Assembly: GCF_900141765.1 (NCBI RefSeq) | Contig: NZ_FSRK01000001.1 | Location: 682,001-746,000 of the forward strand | DNA: 64,000 bases | DNA from: Epilithonimonas zeae | GTDB lineage: Bacteria; Bacteroidota; Bacteroidia; Flavobacteriales; Weeksellaceae | Direction: 5' to 3' | Shown here: positions 1 to 9,249 of the stretch, piece by piece | Layout of the letters: each line of letters opens with the position of its first letter | Position numbering within the stretch: the first letter of the stretch is position 1 | The notes under the pieces: model-generated | Database searches by the model: none | What the model was told of the DNA's origin: nothing | What the model saw: the letters and a program-made list of their open reading frames with translations, nothing else | Position numbers and translations under genes: made by a program

Positions 1-951
1 AGAACTTATCCTTTGACTTTGCAGGTTGAAAGTAACGGAACGACTACAACTTACACCTCAAAAATCATTGTCAACAAAGAATCGGTTTCTTACAGTAAAT
101 ACATTTCGAATGTTTTCGATTTCCGTCCTGCTGTTGGACAATTTATGAATGAGATTCCGGAATATTCTGCTGGAAATACATCGGAACAGATGATTCAGAA
201 AGCGAAACAATCATTGGTTGGTTCCAATTCTTCGATGATTTCGTTGGGTGGATTTGGAGGTTATGTCACTTTTGGATTTGACCACACCATCCCAAATATG
301 AATGGCAAAGATTTCAAGATTCTGGGCAATGCATTTTGGGGCGATTTGTCTGCGGAAGAACGTTCGGGCTCTTGCGAACCGGGAATCATTCTGGTAGCTT
401 ACGACAAAGATAAAAACGGAAAACCCGATGAAGACGAATGGTTCGAAATTGCAGGAAGCGAATATTTCAAAAATACAACCGTAAAGAATTACACAATTAA
501 TTACTTCAAACCCAACGAATCCAAACCGCCAGTTCCTGGAATAGAATATTGGGAAAACGATGTAGAATATATCAAGTGGACAGATAATCTGGGAAATTCA
601 GGATTCAAAACAAAAAATGTTTTCCACATTCAAAGCTATTATCCGTTGTGGATTTCTGATGCTTCTTACAATTTTACGGGAACTAAGTTGGCTAATAATT
701 ACTACGACCAGAGTGGAAGCGGAACGTATTGGGTCGGAAAGTCTTATGCCTTCGGATACGCAGACAACGCACCGAATAACGACGAAGCTTCCAATATTGA
801 TATTTCTTGGGCTGTTGACAAGAACGGCAATTACGTCAAACTTCCCGGAATCGATTTCGTGAAAGTCTATACGGGAGTCAATCAGGAAGCGGGCTGGCTG
901 GGCGAAGTTTCTACAGAAGTTGCCGGCGCTTACGATTTACACTTAAAATAA
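1..951 (+). CDS. Surface protein, 5' end cut off by the window edge
   Basis: The frame is open from base 1, so the true start lies outside the window; about 316 codons are visible and no convincing start codon is seen. The visible part has a beta-rich segment with FGFDHTIPN, then a stretch rich in acidic residues (DKDKNGKPDEDEWFEIAGSE) that could bind calcium. No T9SS sorting domain is evident at the C terminus. From memory, similar proteins sit in Bacteroidota clusters next to TonB-dependent cobalamin receptors and BtuG-like propeller proteins; the following gene, 34 bases downstream, fits that picture. A role in B12 capture at the cell surface is inference only; the receptor and any cobalamin riboswitch would lie left of the window. 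Confidence 0.6.
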   Translation, partial: RTYPLTLQVESNGTTTTYTSKIIVNKESVSYSKYISNVFDFRPAVGQFMNEIPEYSAGNTSEQMIQKAKQSLVGSNSSMISLGGFGGYVTFGFDHTIPNMNGKDFKILGNAFWGDLSAEERSGSCEPGIILVAYDKDKNGKPDEDEWFEIAGSEYFKNTTVKNYTINYFKPNESKPPVPGIEYWENDVEYIKWTDNLGNSGFKTKNVFHIQSYYPLWISDASYNFTGTKLANNYYDQSGSGTYWVGKSYAFGYADNAPNNDEASNIDISWAVDKNGNYVKLPGIDFVKVYTGVNQEAGWLGEVSTEVAGAYDLHLK

Positions 952-985
952 AATTCAACAATAATATTCTTTAAATCAATTAAAA

Positions 986-3262
986 ATGAAAAAGTTTTAT
1001 CTTTTCACATTGCTGTTGTTCTTTGCATTTTTTACCAATGCACAAGTCACAGTTCAGGGAGTTCCGAGAAATGACCTCAAAACGAATTCCATTAAAAAAA
1101 CTCAATCTAAAAAAGCAGATTTCACAATGGATGATATCATCTATTGGGTGGGAACAGGTTCTAACAAAGCAGCTTTCGTCGTTCAATGGAATGATGCTAA
1201 AAATCCAGATGCTTTGGTATGGGGTTTTAAATGGGACGGAAATGCAACCGGCGAAGATATGCTGAAAGCGATTGCAAAAACCGATAAGCGTTTTTTTTCA
1301 TTATTATACCAAGGAACACAATACGGAAGTGCAATTGGCGGACTTGGTTTTGACCTTGACGGAAAAGGAACAATCGGGCTTTACAATAATGGAAACACAA
1401 CTTATCCACTATATCCGGTAGATGGATTTGTTAATACAACTGCTTATGATTTTGACAATTATACAGCGATTGATCCTAATGATCATTGGGGAGCTGGCTG
1501 GTACACCGGTTATTGGTCGTATTGGGTAAAAGATCCTACAGATACGGATTTCGGGTATTCTGGTTTAGGAGCAAGTAGCAGACAATTGCAGAATGGTTCC
1601 TGGGATATCTGGAATTTCAACCCAAATTTTGAAAGCTTTGATATCTCATCAACGATGACGCCTGTTTCCGCTTATTCTGCACAGGCAGATTTTACCAAAG
1701 GTTATTTTATGGTAAATGAAGATTGGTTTGGTCACACAAACGGTTCTGTGAACTTTGTTGGTGATAATAACCAAATCTATTATAGAGTTTACAGCGAGAA
1801 GAATAATAATCAGGCATTTGGAGCGACGACTCAGTTTGGAACAATCTACGGAGACAAATTCTATTTCATTTCCAAACAAGCAGCTGATGGTGGCGATACA
1901 CAATACACACCTGGCGGAAGATTAGTAGTTGCGAATGCCACCACGATGGAGAAAATCAAAGGCTTTGACAACATCGGTGGAGGAGACGGACGTTCTTTCC
2001 TTGGTGTGAATGAAAAATTAGGCTACATCGGCGCATCCAACGGAATCTATACTTTCGATATCGAAAATCTGCAGGTTGGAACTTTGATTACGGGAACTGG
2101 CGGTGGAAGCCAATATGCTGGACAAATCGGAAATATGGTGAGAACTTCGCAGTATGTTTTTGCGGTTAAACAATCGACTGGAATTCTAATAATTGACCCG
2201 AAAACCAATACTTTGATTCAGACGATTTCCGGAGCTTTCCATTCTATTGTTCAGGCGAAGGACGGAAGTGTTTGGGCGATTCAAAATCAGAAATTGATTA
2301 ATATTAATCCAACCACTTTTGCAACAACTGAATATGCGCTTTCTACTGCAACTCAATATCTTGGTTCTTGGGGAGCTTGGAATGCAGGAAGTTTCACTTA
2401 TAGTAACCAGCAAAATGCTTTGTATTGGATGAACTCCGTGAATGCTTTTACATCTGGAACTAAGGTTGTCAAATTTGATGTAACGACAAAAACACTTGAT
2501 GGTAATTTTATAACAATTCCTGGTCAGGAAGGAACTTACAAGCAAATTCCTTACGGTGCAGCGTTGAGAGTTAATCCTGTTTCTGACGAATTAATCCTTA
2601 ACACAACAGAAAGTGGTTATGGTGCGCATTATCAGAAAAACTGGATTCATACTTACAGCAATACAGGAGCTTTACTGAATACTAAAACCTTGAATGATTA
2701 TTATTGGTTTCCAGCGGTAACAGTATTTCCAGACAATACTTTGCCTGTTGTGAGTTCTACTTTCCCTTCAGAAATCAATCCAAGTGGAATTACAAAGATT
2801 GACCTGAAAACGATTGTGACCGATGCGGATAATCTTTCGGTTTCGATTTTGAAAACAATCAAATCCAATAGCAATACCAATGCGATTTTGGCAGAAATCA
2901 ATGCTGATGAAGAGTTGGTTTTAACACCACAAAATGCAGGAACGGCAAACATCGTTGTCAGCTTTAATTCTAATGGAAAAGTGGTTGACAAAACCTTGAC
3001 TGTTATCTCATCATCATTGGCTGTGAATGATAATGTTAAGAAAATCAATTTGAGTATCTATCCAAATCCAACAACCGATGTCTTGAATATCAAAACTCAG
3101 GATAAGATTGTTGAGGTTTCTGTATTTGATGTTACAGGAAAAGCTATTAGTACCAAGTTGATGGATGGAAAAATCAATGTCTCTCAATTATTGAAAGGTA
3201 ATTATATCTTAAGAGTGACGACCGATAAAGCAATTTATCAGGAGAAATTTATTAAGAAATAA
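986..3262 (+). CDS. T9SS-exported surface protein with DUF5074/YncE-like beta-propeller (BtuG-like)
   Basis: 758 residues. A signal peptide (MKKFYLFTLLLFFAFFTNAQ) is followed by an N-terminal domain of about 200 residues (DDIIYWVGTGSNKAAFVVQW, then WGFKWDG), a middle part of about 300 residues with repeated short strands of propeller type (GRLVVANATT, GIYTFDIEN, GILIIDPKTN, QKLININPTT), a possible Ig-like segment near residues 600-670, and a C-terminal type A T9SS sorting domain (IYPNPTTDVLNIK). BtuG proteins of Bacteroides are surface propellers that hand cobalamin to BtuB; this protein resembles them in fold type and context but carries a T9SS tail and not a lipobox. It probably forms an operon with the preceding gene. 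Cobalamin binding is inferred, not shown. Confidence 0.65.
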   Translation: MKKFYLFTLLLFFAFFTNAQVTVQGVPRNDLKTNSIKKTQSKKADFTMDDIIYWVGTGSNKAAFVVQWNDAKNPDALVWGFKWDGNATGEDMLKAIAKTDKRFFSLLYQGTQYGSAIGGLGFDLDGKGTIGLYNNGNTTYPLYPVDGFVNTTAYDFDNYTAIDPNDHWGAGWYTGYWSYWVKDPTDTDFGYSGLGASSRQLQNGSWDIWNFNPNFESFDISSTMTPVSAYSAQADFTKGYFMVNEDWFGHTNGSVNFVGDNNQIYYRVYSEKNNNQAFGATTQFGTIYGDKFYFISKQAADGGDTQYTPGGRLVVANATTMEKIKGFDNIGGGDGRSFLGVNEKLGYIGASNGIYTFDIENLQVGTLITGTGGGSQYAGQIGNMVRTSQYVFAVKQSTGILIIDPKTNTLIQTISGAFHSIVQAKDGSVWAIQNQKLININPTTFATTEYALSTATQYLGSWGAWNAGSFTYSNQQNALYWMNSVNAFTSGTKVVKFDVTTKTLDGNFITIPGQEGTYKQIPYGAALRVNPVSDELILNTTESGYGAHYQKNWIHTYSNTGALLNTKTLNDYYWFPAVTVFPDNTLPVVSSTFPSEINPSGITKIDLKTIVTDADNLSVSILKTIKSNSNTNAILAEINADEELVLTPQNAGTANIVVSFNSNGKVVDKTLTVISSSLAVNDNVKKINLSIYPNPTTDVLNIKTQDKIVEVSVFDVTGKAISTKLMDGKINVSQLLKGNYILRVTTDKAIYQEKFIKK

Positions 3263-3282
3263 TATTGATTAATTCAGTTGTT

Positions 3283-3313
3283 AAAACCTTTAGACTTCTC
3301 TAAAGGTTTTTTT
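3283..3313. terminator. Bidirectional intrinsic terminator between the surface-protein gene and lplA
   Basis: A perfect 12-bp inverted repeat (AAAACCTTTAGA / TCTAAAGGTTTT, 3283-3294 and 3299-3310) with a CTTC loop is followed by a T run. It lies between two convergent genes and can serve both. Confidence 0.8.
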
Positions 3314-4292
3314 ATTTGAATAATTCCAAAATCTCATCAACAGTCACTTTTCCGAAATAATCTGTGAGATTGATTTTAGAAAGAACTTGGTTTAAACTTT
3401 CAATCTCGTGTTTTTCATCGATTAATAAATCTTCCAATTCCTCAATCGGTTTGGAAGCGAAGAAATCTCCGAATATTTTAGCTTTTTTGATGATTCCTTT
3501 TTCAACGTCCAAATGAATTTCGATAAAACCTGCTGGGATTTTAATCGCCTTTTTGAAGTTGTAATTCGGGGAGGAACCGAAGTTCCAATCCCAAGTCTCA
3601 TATTTTTCTTTGGTTAATTTCTCGATTTCTTGGATGTCTTCATCTGTAAGGTTATAAACTTTTCCGGCAAAATCTTTCAGGATTTCATCAATCAGTTTTT
3701 GTTTCAGTACTTCTATCGTTGCTCCGGTTGGTAGAAAATCAATAAGGTTTGTAACTCTTTGACGATTGGATTTTGTAGCTTTATCAAGGAACTTTAGAGG
3801 GTTGACTTTCAAAGCATCACTAAGAACACTCATTTCTGAATTGAACAAAATTGTTCCGTGCTGAATCATCTTTCCGCCTTTGGCCAATTTTGCATTCCCA
3901 CTGAATTTCTTTCCGTCCACCAAAAGGTCATTTCGCCCTTCCAGATTAGCATTGATATTCCAATCCTTTAAAATCTTAATTATAGGGCTTGTAAACTCTC
4001 CAAAATCCAAAAAGTCATTGGTTCCCAGAAGTGTATGAAATGAAAAATTAAGATTGCCCAAATCGTGATAGACTGCCCCGCCACCAGACAACCTCCTTAC
4101 CACTTTGATATTGTTGTCGTTCACATAATCCAGATTGATTTCTGCCAATGTATTCTGAAATTTCCCAACAATAATCGAAGGTGCATTGATGTAAAGAAGA
4201 AAAATGTCTTCGGTCGGAAATTTAGTCAGCAGATATTCTTCGGAAGCAATATTAAAAAAAGCGTTGTGAGAAGGGGAGTCTATGATGAGCAT
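3312..4292 (-). CDS. lplA: Lipoate-protein ligase A
   Basis: 326 residues. It activates free lipoate with ATP and attaches it to lysines of 2-oxoacid dehydrogenase E2 subunits and GcvH in the cytoplasm. The family hallmark RRLSGGGAVYHDLGNLNFSF is at about residues 66-85, and the catalytic-lysine region (FSGNAKL) and QHGTILF follow near residues 130-150. The remaining ~75 C-terminal residues match the accessory domain of full-length LplA. Length is typical. The gene is on its own, convergent with the surface-protein gene. A -7 type box (TAATTTTG on the minus strand, 4310-4317) sits about 20 bases upstream of the ATG. Confidence 0.93.
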   Translation of the reverse strand: MLIIDSPSHNAFFNIASEEYLLTKFPTEDIFLLYINAPSIIVGKFQNTLAEINLDYVNDNNIKVVRRLSGGGAVYHDLGNLNFSFHTLLGTNDFLDFGEFTSPIIKILKDWNINANLEGRNDLLVDGKKFSGNAKLAKGGKMIQHGTILFNSEMSVLSDALKVNPLKFLDKATKSNRQRVTNLIDFLPTGATIEVLKQKLIDEILKDFAGKVYNLTDEDIQEIEKLTKEKYETWDWNFGSSPNYNFKKAIKIPAGFIEIHLDVEKGIIKKAKIFGDFFASKPIEELEDLLIDEKHEIESLNQVLSKINLTDYFGKVTVDEILELFK

Positions 4293-4309
4293 ATCGTTCT
4301 ATTTTCTAA

Positions 4310-4317
4310 CAAAATTA
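4310..4317 (-). promoter_or_regulatory. Probable -7 box of lplA
   Basis: TAATTTTG on the minus strand matches the Bacteroidota TAnnTTTG consensus exactly and lies 18 bases before the lplA start codon. No clear TTG at the expected -33 distance was seen. Confidence 0.45.
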
Positions 4318-4365
4318 CTGAGTTTTTGCCGTTAATAAAATTGATTTTATTCAGAACTTTCCTAG

Positions 4366-4407
4366 GTAAAAAAAGAGCACTCTTCAAAAAAGAAGAAATG
4401 CCCTTTA
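4366..4407 (-). terminator. Intrinsic terminator at the end of the uronate operon
   Basis: On the minus strand, a stem of about 14 bp with one bulge (AAAGGGCATTTCTTC pairing with GAAGAGTGCTCTTT) and a six-T loop runs into seven T residues. It lies 29 bases past the uxaA stop and closes the ten-gene leftward operon. Confidence 0.7.
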
Positions 4408-4435
4408 AAAATAAAAACCTTAAAAATTCAAATAT

Positions 4436-6049
4436 TTATAATGATACGCCTCGTTTCCAAGGAATAAATACATCCTGTTTCAGTTGGTCTGCTTTTGTTT
4501 CTACGTTGCCGCTCGCCAGTTCAATAATATAATCTACAATCTCCTCACCAACTTCCTGAATGCTTTTTTCGCCCGTAATTACGGTTCCGGCATTCACATC
4601 GATAATGTCCGACATTCTGTTAATCAATGCCGTATTGGATGAGATTTTCACAACCGGAGCGATTGGATTTCCCATTGGATTTCCTAAACCTGTAGTGAAT
4701 AAAACGACTGTTGCGCCGGATCCTACCAATCCTGTGGTACATTCGGCATCATTTCCTGGTGTGTTCAATAGATTCAGACCTGGTTTTGAAATGTATTCGC
4801 CATAATCCAAAACATCTACAATCGGTGCAGTTCCTCCTTTTTTAGAAGCGCCGGCAGATTTCATAGCATCGGTAATCAGTCCATCTTTGATATTTCCCGG
4901 TGATGGATTCATATCAAATCCTGAACCTGCATCCACAACGGATTTTTCAAAAGCTTTCATTAGAGATAAGAACTTATCTGCTTTTTCTTCATCCACACAT
5001 CGATTCATCAATTCCTGCTCTACACCGCACAATTCTGGGAACTCAGCCAAAATTGTTTTTCCACCCAACGCCGCAAAAATATCCGAAACAATTCCTAAAG
5101 ACGGATTCGCAGAAATCCCTGAAAATCCATCAGAACCACCACATTCCAGACCGATGCTCAATTTTGAAACCGGTGCAGGTTTACGTTCTATTTTGTTGGC
5201 TCTTTTTATCGCTTCGAAAGAATCTTTGATAACCATTTGGAACATTTTATCCGTAGTTCCGATTTTTTGCTGTTCAAAGATTAGAATCTCTTTATCACTG
5301 TTCGGACTCATTTCCTTCAAAGCATTTTGAAAAATATCAACCTGAAGATTTTGACATCCTAAACTTAAAACCGTTGCACCGGCTACATTCGGATTATTTA
5401 CATAACCGGCAAGTAATTTTGCCAACAGTTCCGAATCTTGACGAATTCCGCCACAACCACCTTGATGATTGATGAATTTGACTTCTATATTGTCCAGAAG
5501 ATTCTCATTTCGAGATTTATCCTCTACTTCTTCCACGCTTTTCTCTTCAATTAATGAGCGTAGAAAATTCTTATAGGAAACTTCCTTCTTAGGTAATAAT
5601 TCGTTTTCGAAAATGTCTTTCAGCTTCTCGATATTCTTGTTTTCACAAAACACCAATGGGAAAAATAACCAAACATTTTTGGTTCCCACTTGTCCGTCAG
5701 CACGATGATATCCATTGAAGGTCTTATCTTTCCATTTATCCACATTGGGTGGCGTCCAACCCAAATCTCCGGTCTTTTTGAAAACCTCTTCACTCTCGTG
5801 TTTTACGTTTTCAGTCGTGATAACTTCGCCTTTTTTGATAGGTTGATTCGCTTTCCCCACGATTACGCCATACATAATGATATGGTCGCCATTCTCAAAA
5901 TCTTCCGCCGCGAATTTATGTTTTGCTTTCGTATCTTTCAGAACCGTGTAATCTGCACCGTCAAGATGCACGATTTCTCCGGCAGGCAAATCCGTCAGCG
6001 CAACAATGATGTTGTCTTTCGGGTTTACTTTTAATACTTTCTTTTGCAT
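4436..6049 (-). CDS. uxaA: Altronate dehydratase
   Basis: 537 residues. It dehydrates D-altronate to 2-keto-3-deoxygluconate (KDG), the last step of the isomerase branch of galacturonate breakdown. The N-terminal ~95 residues match a SAF domain, followed by the large UxaA/GarD catalytic domain. Conserved Gly/Cys motifs for the metal site are visible: GGCGGIRQ near residue 198, LECGGSDGFSG near 300 and DAECTTGLVGSGAT near 435. Length is usual for the fused form. It is the last gene of the operon, separated from uxaB by a 182-bp gap containing a dispersed repeat, so its expression may depend on readthrough of that element. Confidence 0.95.
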   Translation of the reverse strand: MQKKVLKVNPKDNIIVALTDLPAGEIVHLDGADYTVLKDTKAKHKFAAEDFENGDHIIMYGVIVGKANQPIKKGEVITTENVKHESEEVFKKTGDLGWTPPNVDKWKDKTFNGYHRADGQVGTKNVWLFFPLVFCENKNIEKLKDIFENELLPKKEVSYKNFLRSLIEEKSVEEVEDKSRNENLLDNIEVKFINHQGGCGGIRQDSELLAKLLAGYVNNPNVAGATVLSLGCQNLQVDIFQNALKEMSPNSDKEILIFEQQKIGTTDKMFQMVIKDSFEAIKRANKIERKPAPVSKLSIGLECGGSDGFSGISANPSLGIVSDIFAALGGKTILAEFPELCGVEQELMNRCVDEEKADKFLSLMKAFEKSVVDAGSGFDMNPSPGNIKDGLITDAMKSAGASKKGGTAPIVDVLDYGEYISKPGLNLLNTPGNDAECTTGLVGSGATVVLFTTGLGNPMGNPIAPVVKISSNTALINRMSDIIDVNAGTVITGEKSIQEVGEEIVDYIIELASGNVETKADQLKQDVFIPWKRGVSL

Positions 6050-6114
6050 AATTTTCAGATTATAACTTTATTCTTTTTAATAATTTGACTTCGTCGAACC
6101 TCTTTGTTAGGTTT

Positions 6115-6201
6115 GGGCAGCTATTTCCGTCCTCCGTTCCCGCTATTTTTTGCCAAGCTTTTCCCAAGCAAAAAATGAGCTCCACTCAGGCCGGGCTGCT
6201 G
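6115..6201 (+). repeat. Dispersed intergenic repeat, divergent copy (copy 1)
   Basis: The left end GGGCAGCTATTTCCGTCCTC and right end CTCAGGCCGGGCTG correspond to the ends of the copies at 11881-11988 and 50389-50475. The element is more GC-rich than its surroundings and has an inner inverted repeat (TTTTTTGC / GCAAAAAA). It fills the uxaB-uxaA gap. This copy is clearly the most diverged of the three. Confidence 0.55.
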
Positions 6202-6231
6202 TGATTCAACGTTTAATTATTGAACCAAAAA

Positions 6232-7689
6232 TTACTGAATGAAACTTTTATACCCTTCCTCAATCCCATTGGAATCGATTGCACGCAAAGCTTTCGTAAC
6301 AGATTCAGTTAGTCCATTAATCTGAGTCAAATCTGTATCCCAGAAACTCACTTCTGACAAAGCATTTTTTGCCACTTCACCAAGGTCGTTAGTTGACCAG
6401 ATTTCTTTGAATCTCTCCAAAACCGGTGCGTCATCGCTTACAGGAAGTTGTTTTCCGTCAAATTCACCTTGATAGAATCTAATCAACGCTGCTAATGCAA
6501 AAGTCAAATTAATTGGTAATTCATTCTTGATTTCAACATATTTCAACAAGCTTGGCAACACTCTCACTTTGAACTTCGAAACCGAATTCAGTGCAATACT
6601 GGAAAGCAAATGCTTCAAGAACGGGTTTCTGAATCTGTCAAAAACTTCATCCGAAAATGCAGTCAATTCTTCTGTTGATAAGTCTAGAGTAGGGATGATT
6701 TCGTTATAAACCGTCTCGGAAATCCATTTTCCTGCAAAGTCTGCATCAATAGCTTCTTTTACAGTTTCTTTTCCGTCAAGGATAGAGAACGCTAACATTG
6801 CTGTGTGAGCGCCGTTCAGGATTCTAACTTTTCTGGTTCTGTAAGGCGTGATGTCATCCACAACCAAAACTTGGTCATCGATTTTATCAAACGGAATCAA
6901 AGCTTTCAATTTCTCATCACCTTCGATAACCCAAAGTAAGAAGGCTTCACAAACCACCATTAGATTATCATCATAATCCAATTTAGCTTCGTATTCGTCT
7001 TTTTCTTCTCTTGGATAACCCGGAACAATTCTGTCCACTAAAGTATTATGGAAATAGTTGCTGTTTTCTATCCAATTAGAAAATTCTGAACCTAAATTCC
7101 AAAGCAAAGCATATTTTAGAATATATTTCTTCAATGTCAAAGCATTGTTTTCAATCAATTCGCAAGGAATAATGTGAAGGCCTTTCTCTGAATTTCCATT
7201 AAAATGCTTGAATCTCTCGTAAAGAAAAGCAGTCACTTTAGCTGGGAAATTCTTGTGAGGGCCTGAAGCTAAAGACGTTTCAGACTCATCAAAAGCAATT
7301 CCTGCCTCAGTTGTATTAGATAAAATGAATTGTAAGTCTTCGCCTTTTGCAAGTTCAAGATATTCAGCATAATTATCATAAGGACTGAATGAACGCTGGA
7401 TTGCAGAAATCACTCTCTGGTCATCTACGATTTGTCCTTTTTTTACACCTCTTACGAAAAGTGTGTAAAGATTATCTTGCTCTTCCAACATATCGACAAG
7501 ACCACCAATAGTTGGCTGAACAACAGCTACACCAGCATTGAAACCAGCTTCTTTGTTCATCTTGTCGATAAGATAATCTACAAACGCACGAAGGAAATTA
7601 CCTTCCCCGAACTGTAAAAATTTGATTGGAAGTTTCTCAGTTGAACCTGAGTTTTCACGGTTAAGTTTTTGTTTAGTTTGATATTCCAT
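6232..7689 (-). CDS. uxaB: Tagaturonate reductase (altronate oxidoreductase)
   Basis: 485 residues, a member of the polyol-specific long-chain dehydrogenase family. It reduces D-tagaturonate to D-altronate with NADH in the cytoplasm. The N-terminal dinucleotide-binding region begins KFLQFGEGNFLRAFVDYLID (residues ~23-42), and the family motif around VRILNGAHTAMLAFSILDG (residues ~288-306) carries the conserved lysine-asparagine-histidine neighbourhood of the mannitol dehydrogenase C-terminal domain. The start lies only 4 bases after the exuT-like stop, so the two are probably translationally coupled. Length fits UxaB. Confidence 0.94.
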   Translation of the reverse strand: MEYQTKQKLNRENSGSTEKLPIKFLQFGEGNFLRAFVDYLIDKMNKEAGFNAGVAVVQPTIGGLVDMLEEQDNLYTLFVRGVKKGQIVDDQRVISAIQRSFSPYDNYAEYLELAKGEDLQFILSNTTEAGIAFDESETSLASGPHKNFPAKVTAFLYERFKHFNGNSEKGLHIIPCELIENNALTLKKYILKYALLWNLGSEFSNWIENSNYFHNTLVDRIVPGYPREEKDEYEAKLDYDDNLMVVCEAFLLWVIEGDEKLKALIPFDKIDDQVLVVDDITPYRTRKVRILNGAHTAMLAFSILDGKETVKEAIDADFAGKWISETVYNEIIPTLDLSTEELTAFSDEVFDRFRNPFLKHLLSSIALNSVSKFKVRVLPSLLKYVEIKNELPINLTFALAALIRFYQGEFDGKQLPVSDDAPVLERFKEIWSTNDLGEVAKNALSEVSFWDTDLTQINGLTESVTKALRAIDSNGIEEGYKSFIQ

Positions 7690-7693
7690 TTCT

Positions 7694-9220
7694 TTATTCT
7701 TTAATGATTTTATATTTCGGAACCAATGATTTCATTACGAACCACGCAATGAGATAAGCTACTGCGCAGATTGAGAAAATAATCATATATCCTTTATCGA
7801 TACCGTCTGAAATGACAGCACCGGAATTTTTCAATTGAACCAACAAATCATCAGGAAGCCTTGTATCCTTGAATTCAGGATATTTTTCTAAAAGTGGAAT
7901 GCCGTCAATAGTTGTCCAAGCTTTGTGGGCGTGGTCAAACAATAATCCAGAACCTTTATTGATAAGGAAAGAACCGATTCCACCAGCCATTCCTCCGATT
8001 CCTGTAATCGTAGCAATTGCTTTTTTAGGGAACATATCGCCAACCGTTGAGAAAATATTAGCTGACCAAGCCTGATGCGCTGCACCTGCAACTCCGATAA
8101 TCAAAACCGGAAGCCAATAGGAAATAGTTCCTGCAGGTTGTGCAACCAAGGCCAATAATGGAAAGAAAGCGAAAATCAGCATCGCACGCATTCTTCCTGC
8201 ATAAGGATTCATTCCTTTTTTGTCTACAAAATATTTTGGAAGCCAGCCTCCGACAATGGAAACCAAGGTTATCATATACAAAACGAACAATGGTAATGCA
8301 CTTTGCGTACTGTCCATTCCGTAAACTGAACTTAGGTAAGCCGGAGTCCAGAATAAGTAGAACCACCAAACGCCGTCTGTCATAAATTTACCGAAAATAA
8401 AAGCCCAAGTCTGTCTGTATCCAAAAGCTTGTTTTAAGCTCATTTTTTTCTGAGGTTCGTCTGCATTTTCTACAACATCGTCTTGGTCCTGTTGAATGTA
8501 AGCCAATTCGTGTTCATTAACTTTCGGGTGCTGATGAGGTTTTTTGTAAACAAAAATCCAAAGTCCCATCCAAACAAATCCAAGCGCACCAATGATGATA
8601 AACGCCATTTCCCAACCCATCGATTTAGCAATAAAAGGAATGGTAACTGGCGCTGCTAAAGCTCCAACAGTCGCTCCAGCATTGAAAATACTTGTAGAAA
8701 ATGCTCTGTCTTTTTTAGGGAAATACTCCGCAGTGGTTTTAATCGCTGCAGGGAAGTTTCCAGCTTCTCCTACTGCTAAAACAAATCTTGCAAAGATGAA
8801 AAGCGTCACACTTGTGCTTGTAACCAGCGAAATATTATTAACTGTACTAATAATTTCCTTTGATTCTGCAAATCCTACAAACCAGTTTCCAGTTAAGATT
8901 CCGGAAGTTGCAATGCCGCAAAATGCGTGTAAAATAGCTCCAATCGACCAAATGAAAATTGCCCAAAGAAATCCTTTTTTCGTATCCATCCAATCCACAA
9001 ATTTCCCGGCAAATAACATACTTATTGCATAGAAAATTGAGAATAATGCCGTGATGTTTCCATAATCATTATTATTCCAATGGAACTCGGGTTGTATGAA
9101 ATCTTTCCAGGTCAAAGAAAGAACCTGCCTGTCAAGATAATTGATGGTCGTAGCAATGAACAGAAGTCCACAAATTGACCATCTGAAATTACTCGGTTTT
9201 AAGGATTTGACTGAACTCAT
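7694..9220 (-). CDS. exuT: Hexuronate transporter, MFS (ExuT-like)
   Basis: 508 residues with about 12 hydrophobic segments; anion:cation symporter branch of the major facilitator superfamily. Visible signatures are NYLDRQVLSLTWKDFIQPEF in helix 1, the loop motif GKFVDWMDTKKG, and GEAGNFPAAIKTTAEYFPKK, typical of ExuT/GudP-like carriers. It should bring galacturonate and short uronates across the inner membrane after periplasmic digestion. It is about 70 residues longer than E. coli ExuT, partly in extended loops near residues 115-135 and 430-475. It sits between eda and uxaB in the operon. Exact substrate is inferred from context. Confidence 0.9.
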   Translation of the reverse strand: MSSVKSLKPSNFRWSICGLLFIATTINYLDRQVLSLTWKDFIQPEFHWNNNDYGNITALFSIFYAISMLFAGKFVDWMDTKKGFLWAIFIWSIGAILHAFCGIATSGILTGNWFVGFAESKEIISTVNNISLVTSTSVTLFIFARFVLAVGEAGNFPAAIKTTAEYFPKKDRAFSTSIFNAGATVGALAAPVTIPFIAKSMGWEMAFIIIGALGFVWMGLWIFVYKKPHQHPKVNEHELAYIQQDQDDVVENADEPQKKMSLKQAFGYRQTWAFIFGKFMTDGVWWFYLFWTPAYLSSVYGMDSTQSALPLFVLYMITLVSIVGGWLPKYFVDKKGMNPYAGRMRAMLIFAFFPLLALVAQPAGTISYWLPVLIIGVAGAAHQAWSANIFSTVGDMFPKKAIATITGIGGMAGGIGSFLINKGSGLLFDHAHKAWTTIDGIPLLEKYPEFKDTRLPDDLLVQLKNSGAVISDGIDKGYMIIFSICAVAYLIAWFVMKSLVPKYKIIKE

Positions 9221-9249
9221 ATTGGTTTTAGGAATTTAGTTTTCAATAA

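Noticed and set aside
4887-5330. Open frame of 147 codons opposite uxaA
   Set aside because: Lies wholly antisense to a clearly conserved gene; composition is a mirror of it and no motif or signal is seen.
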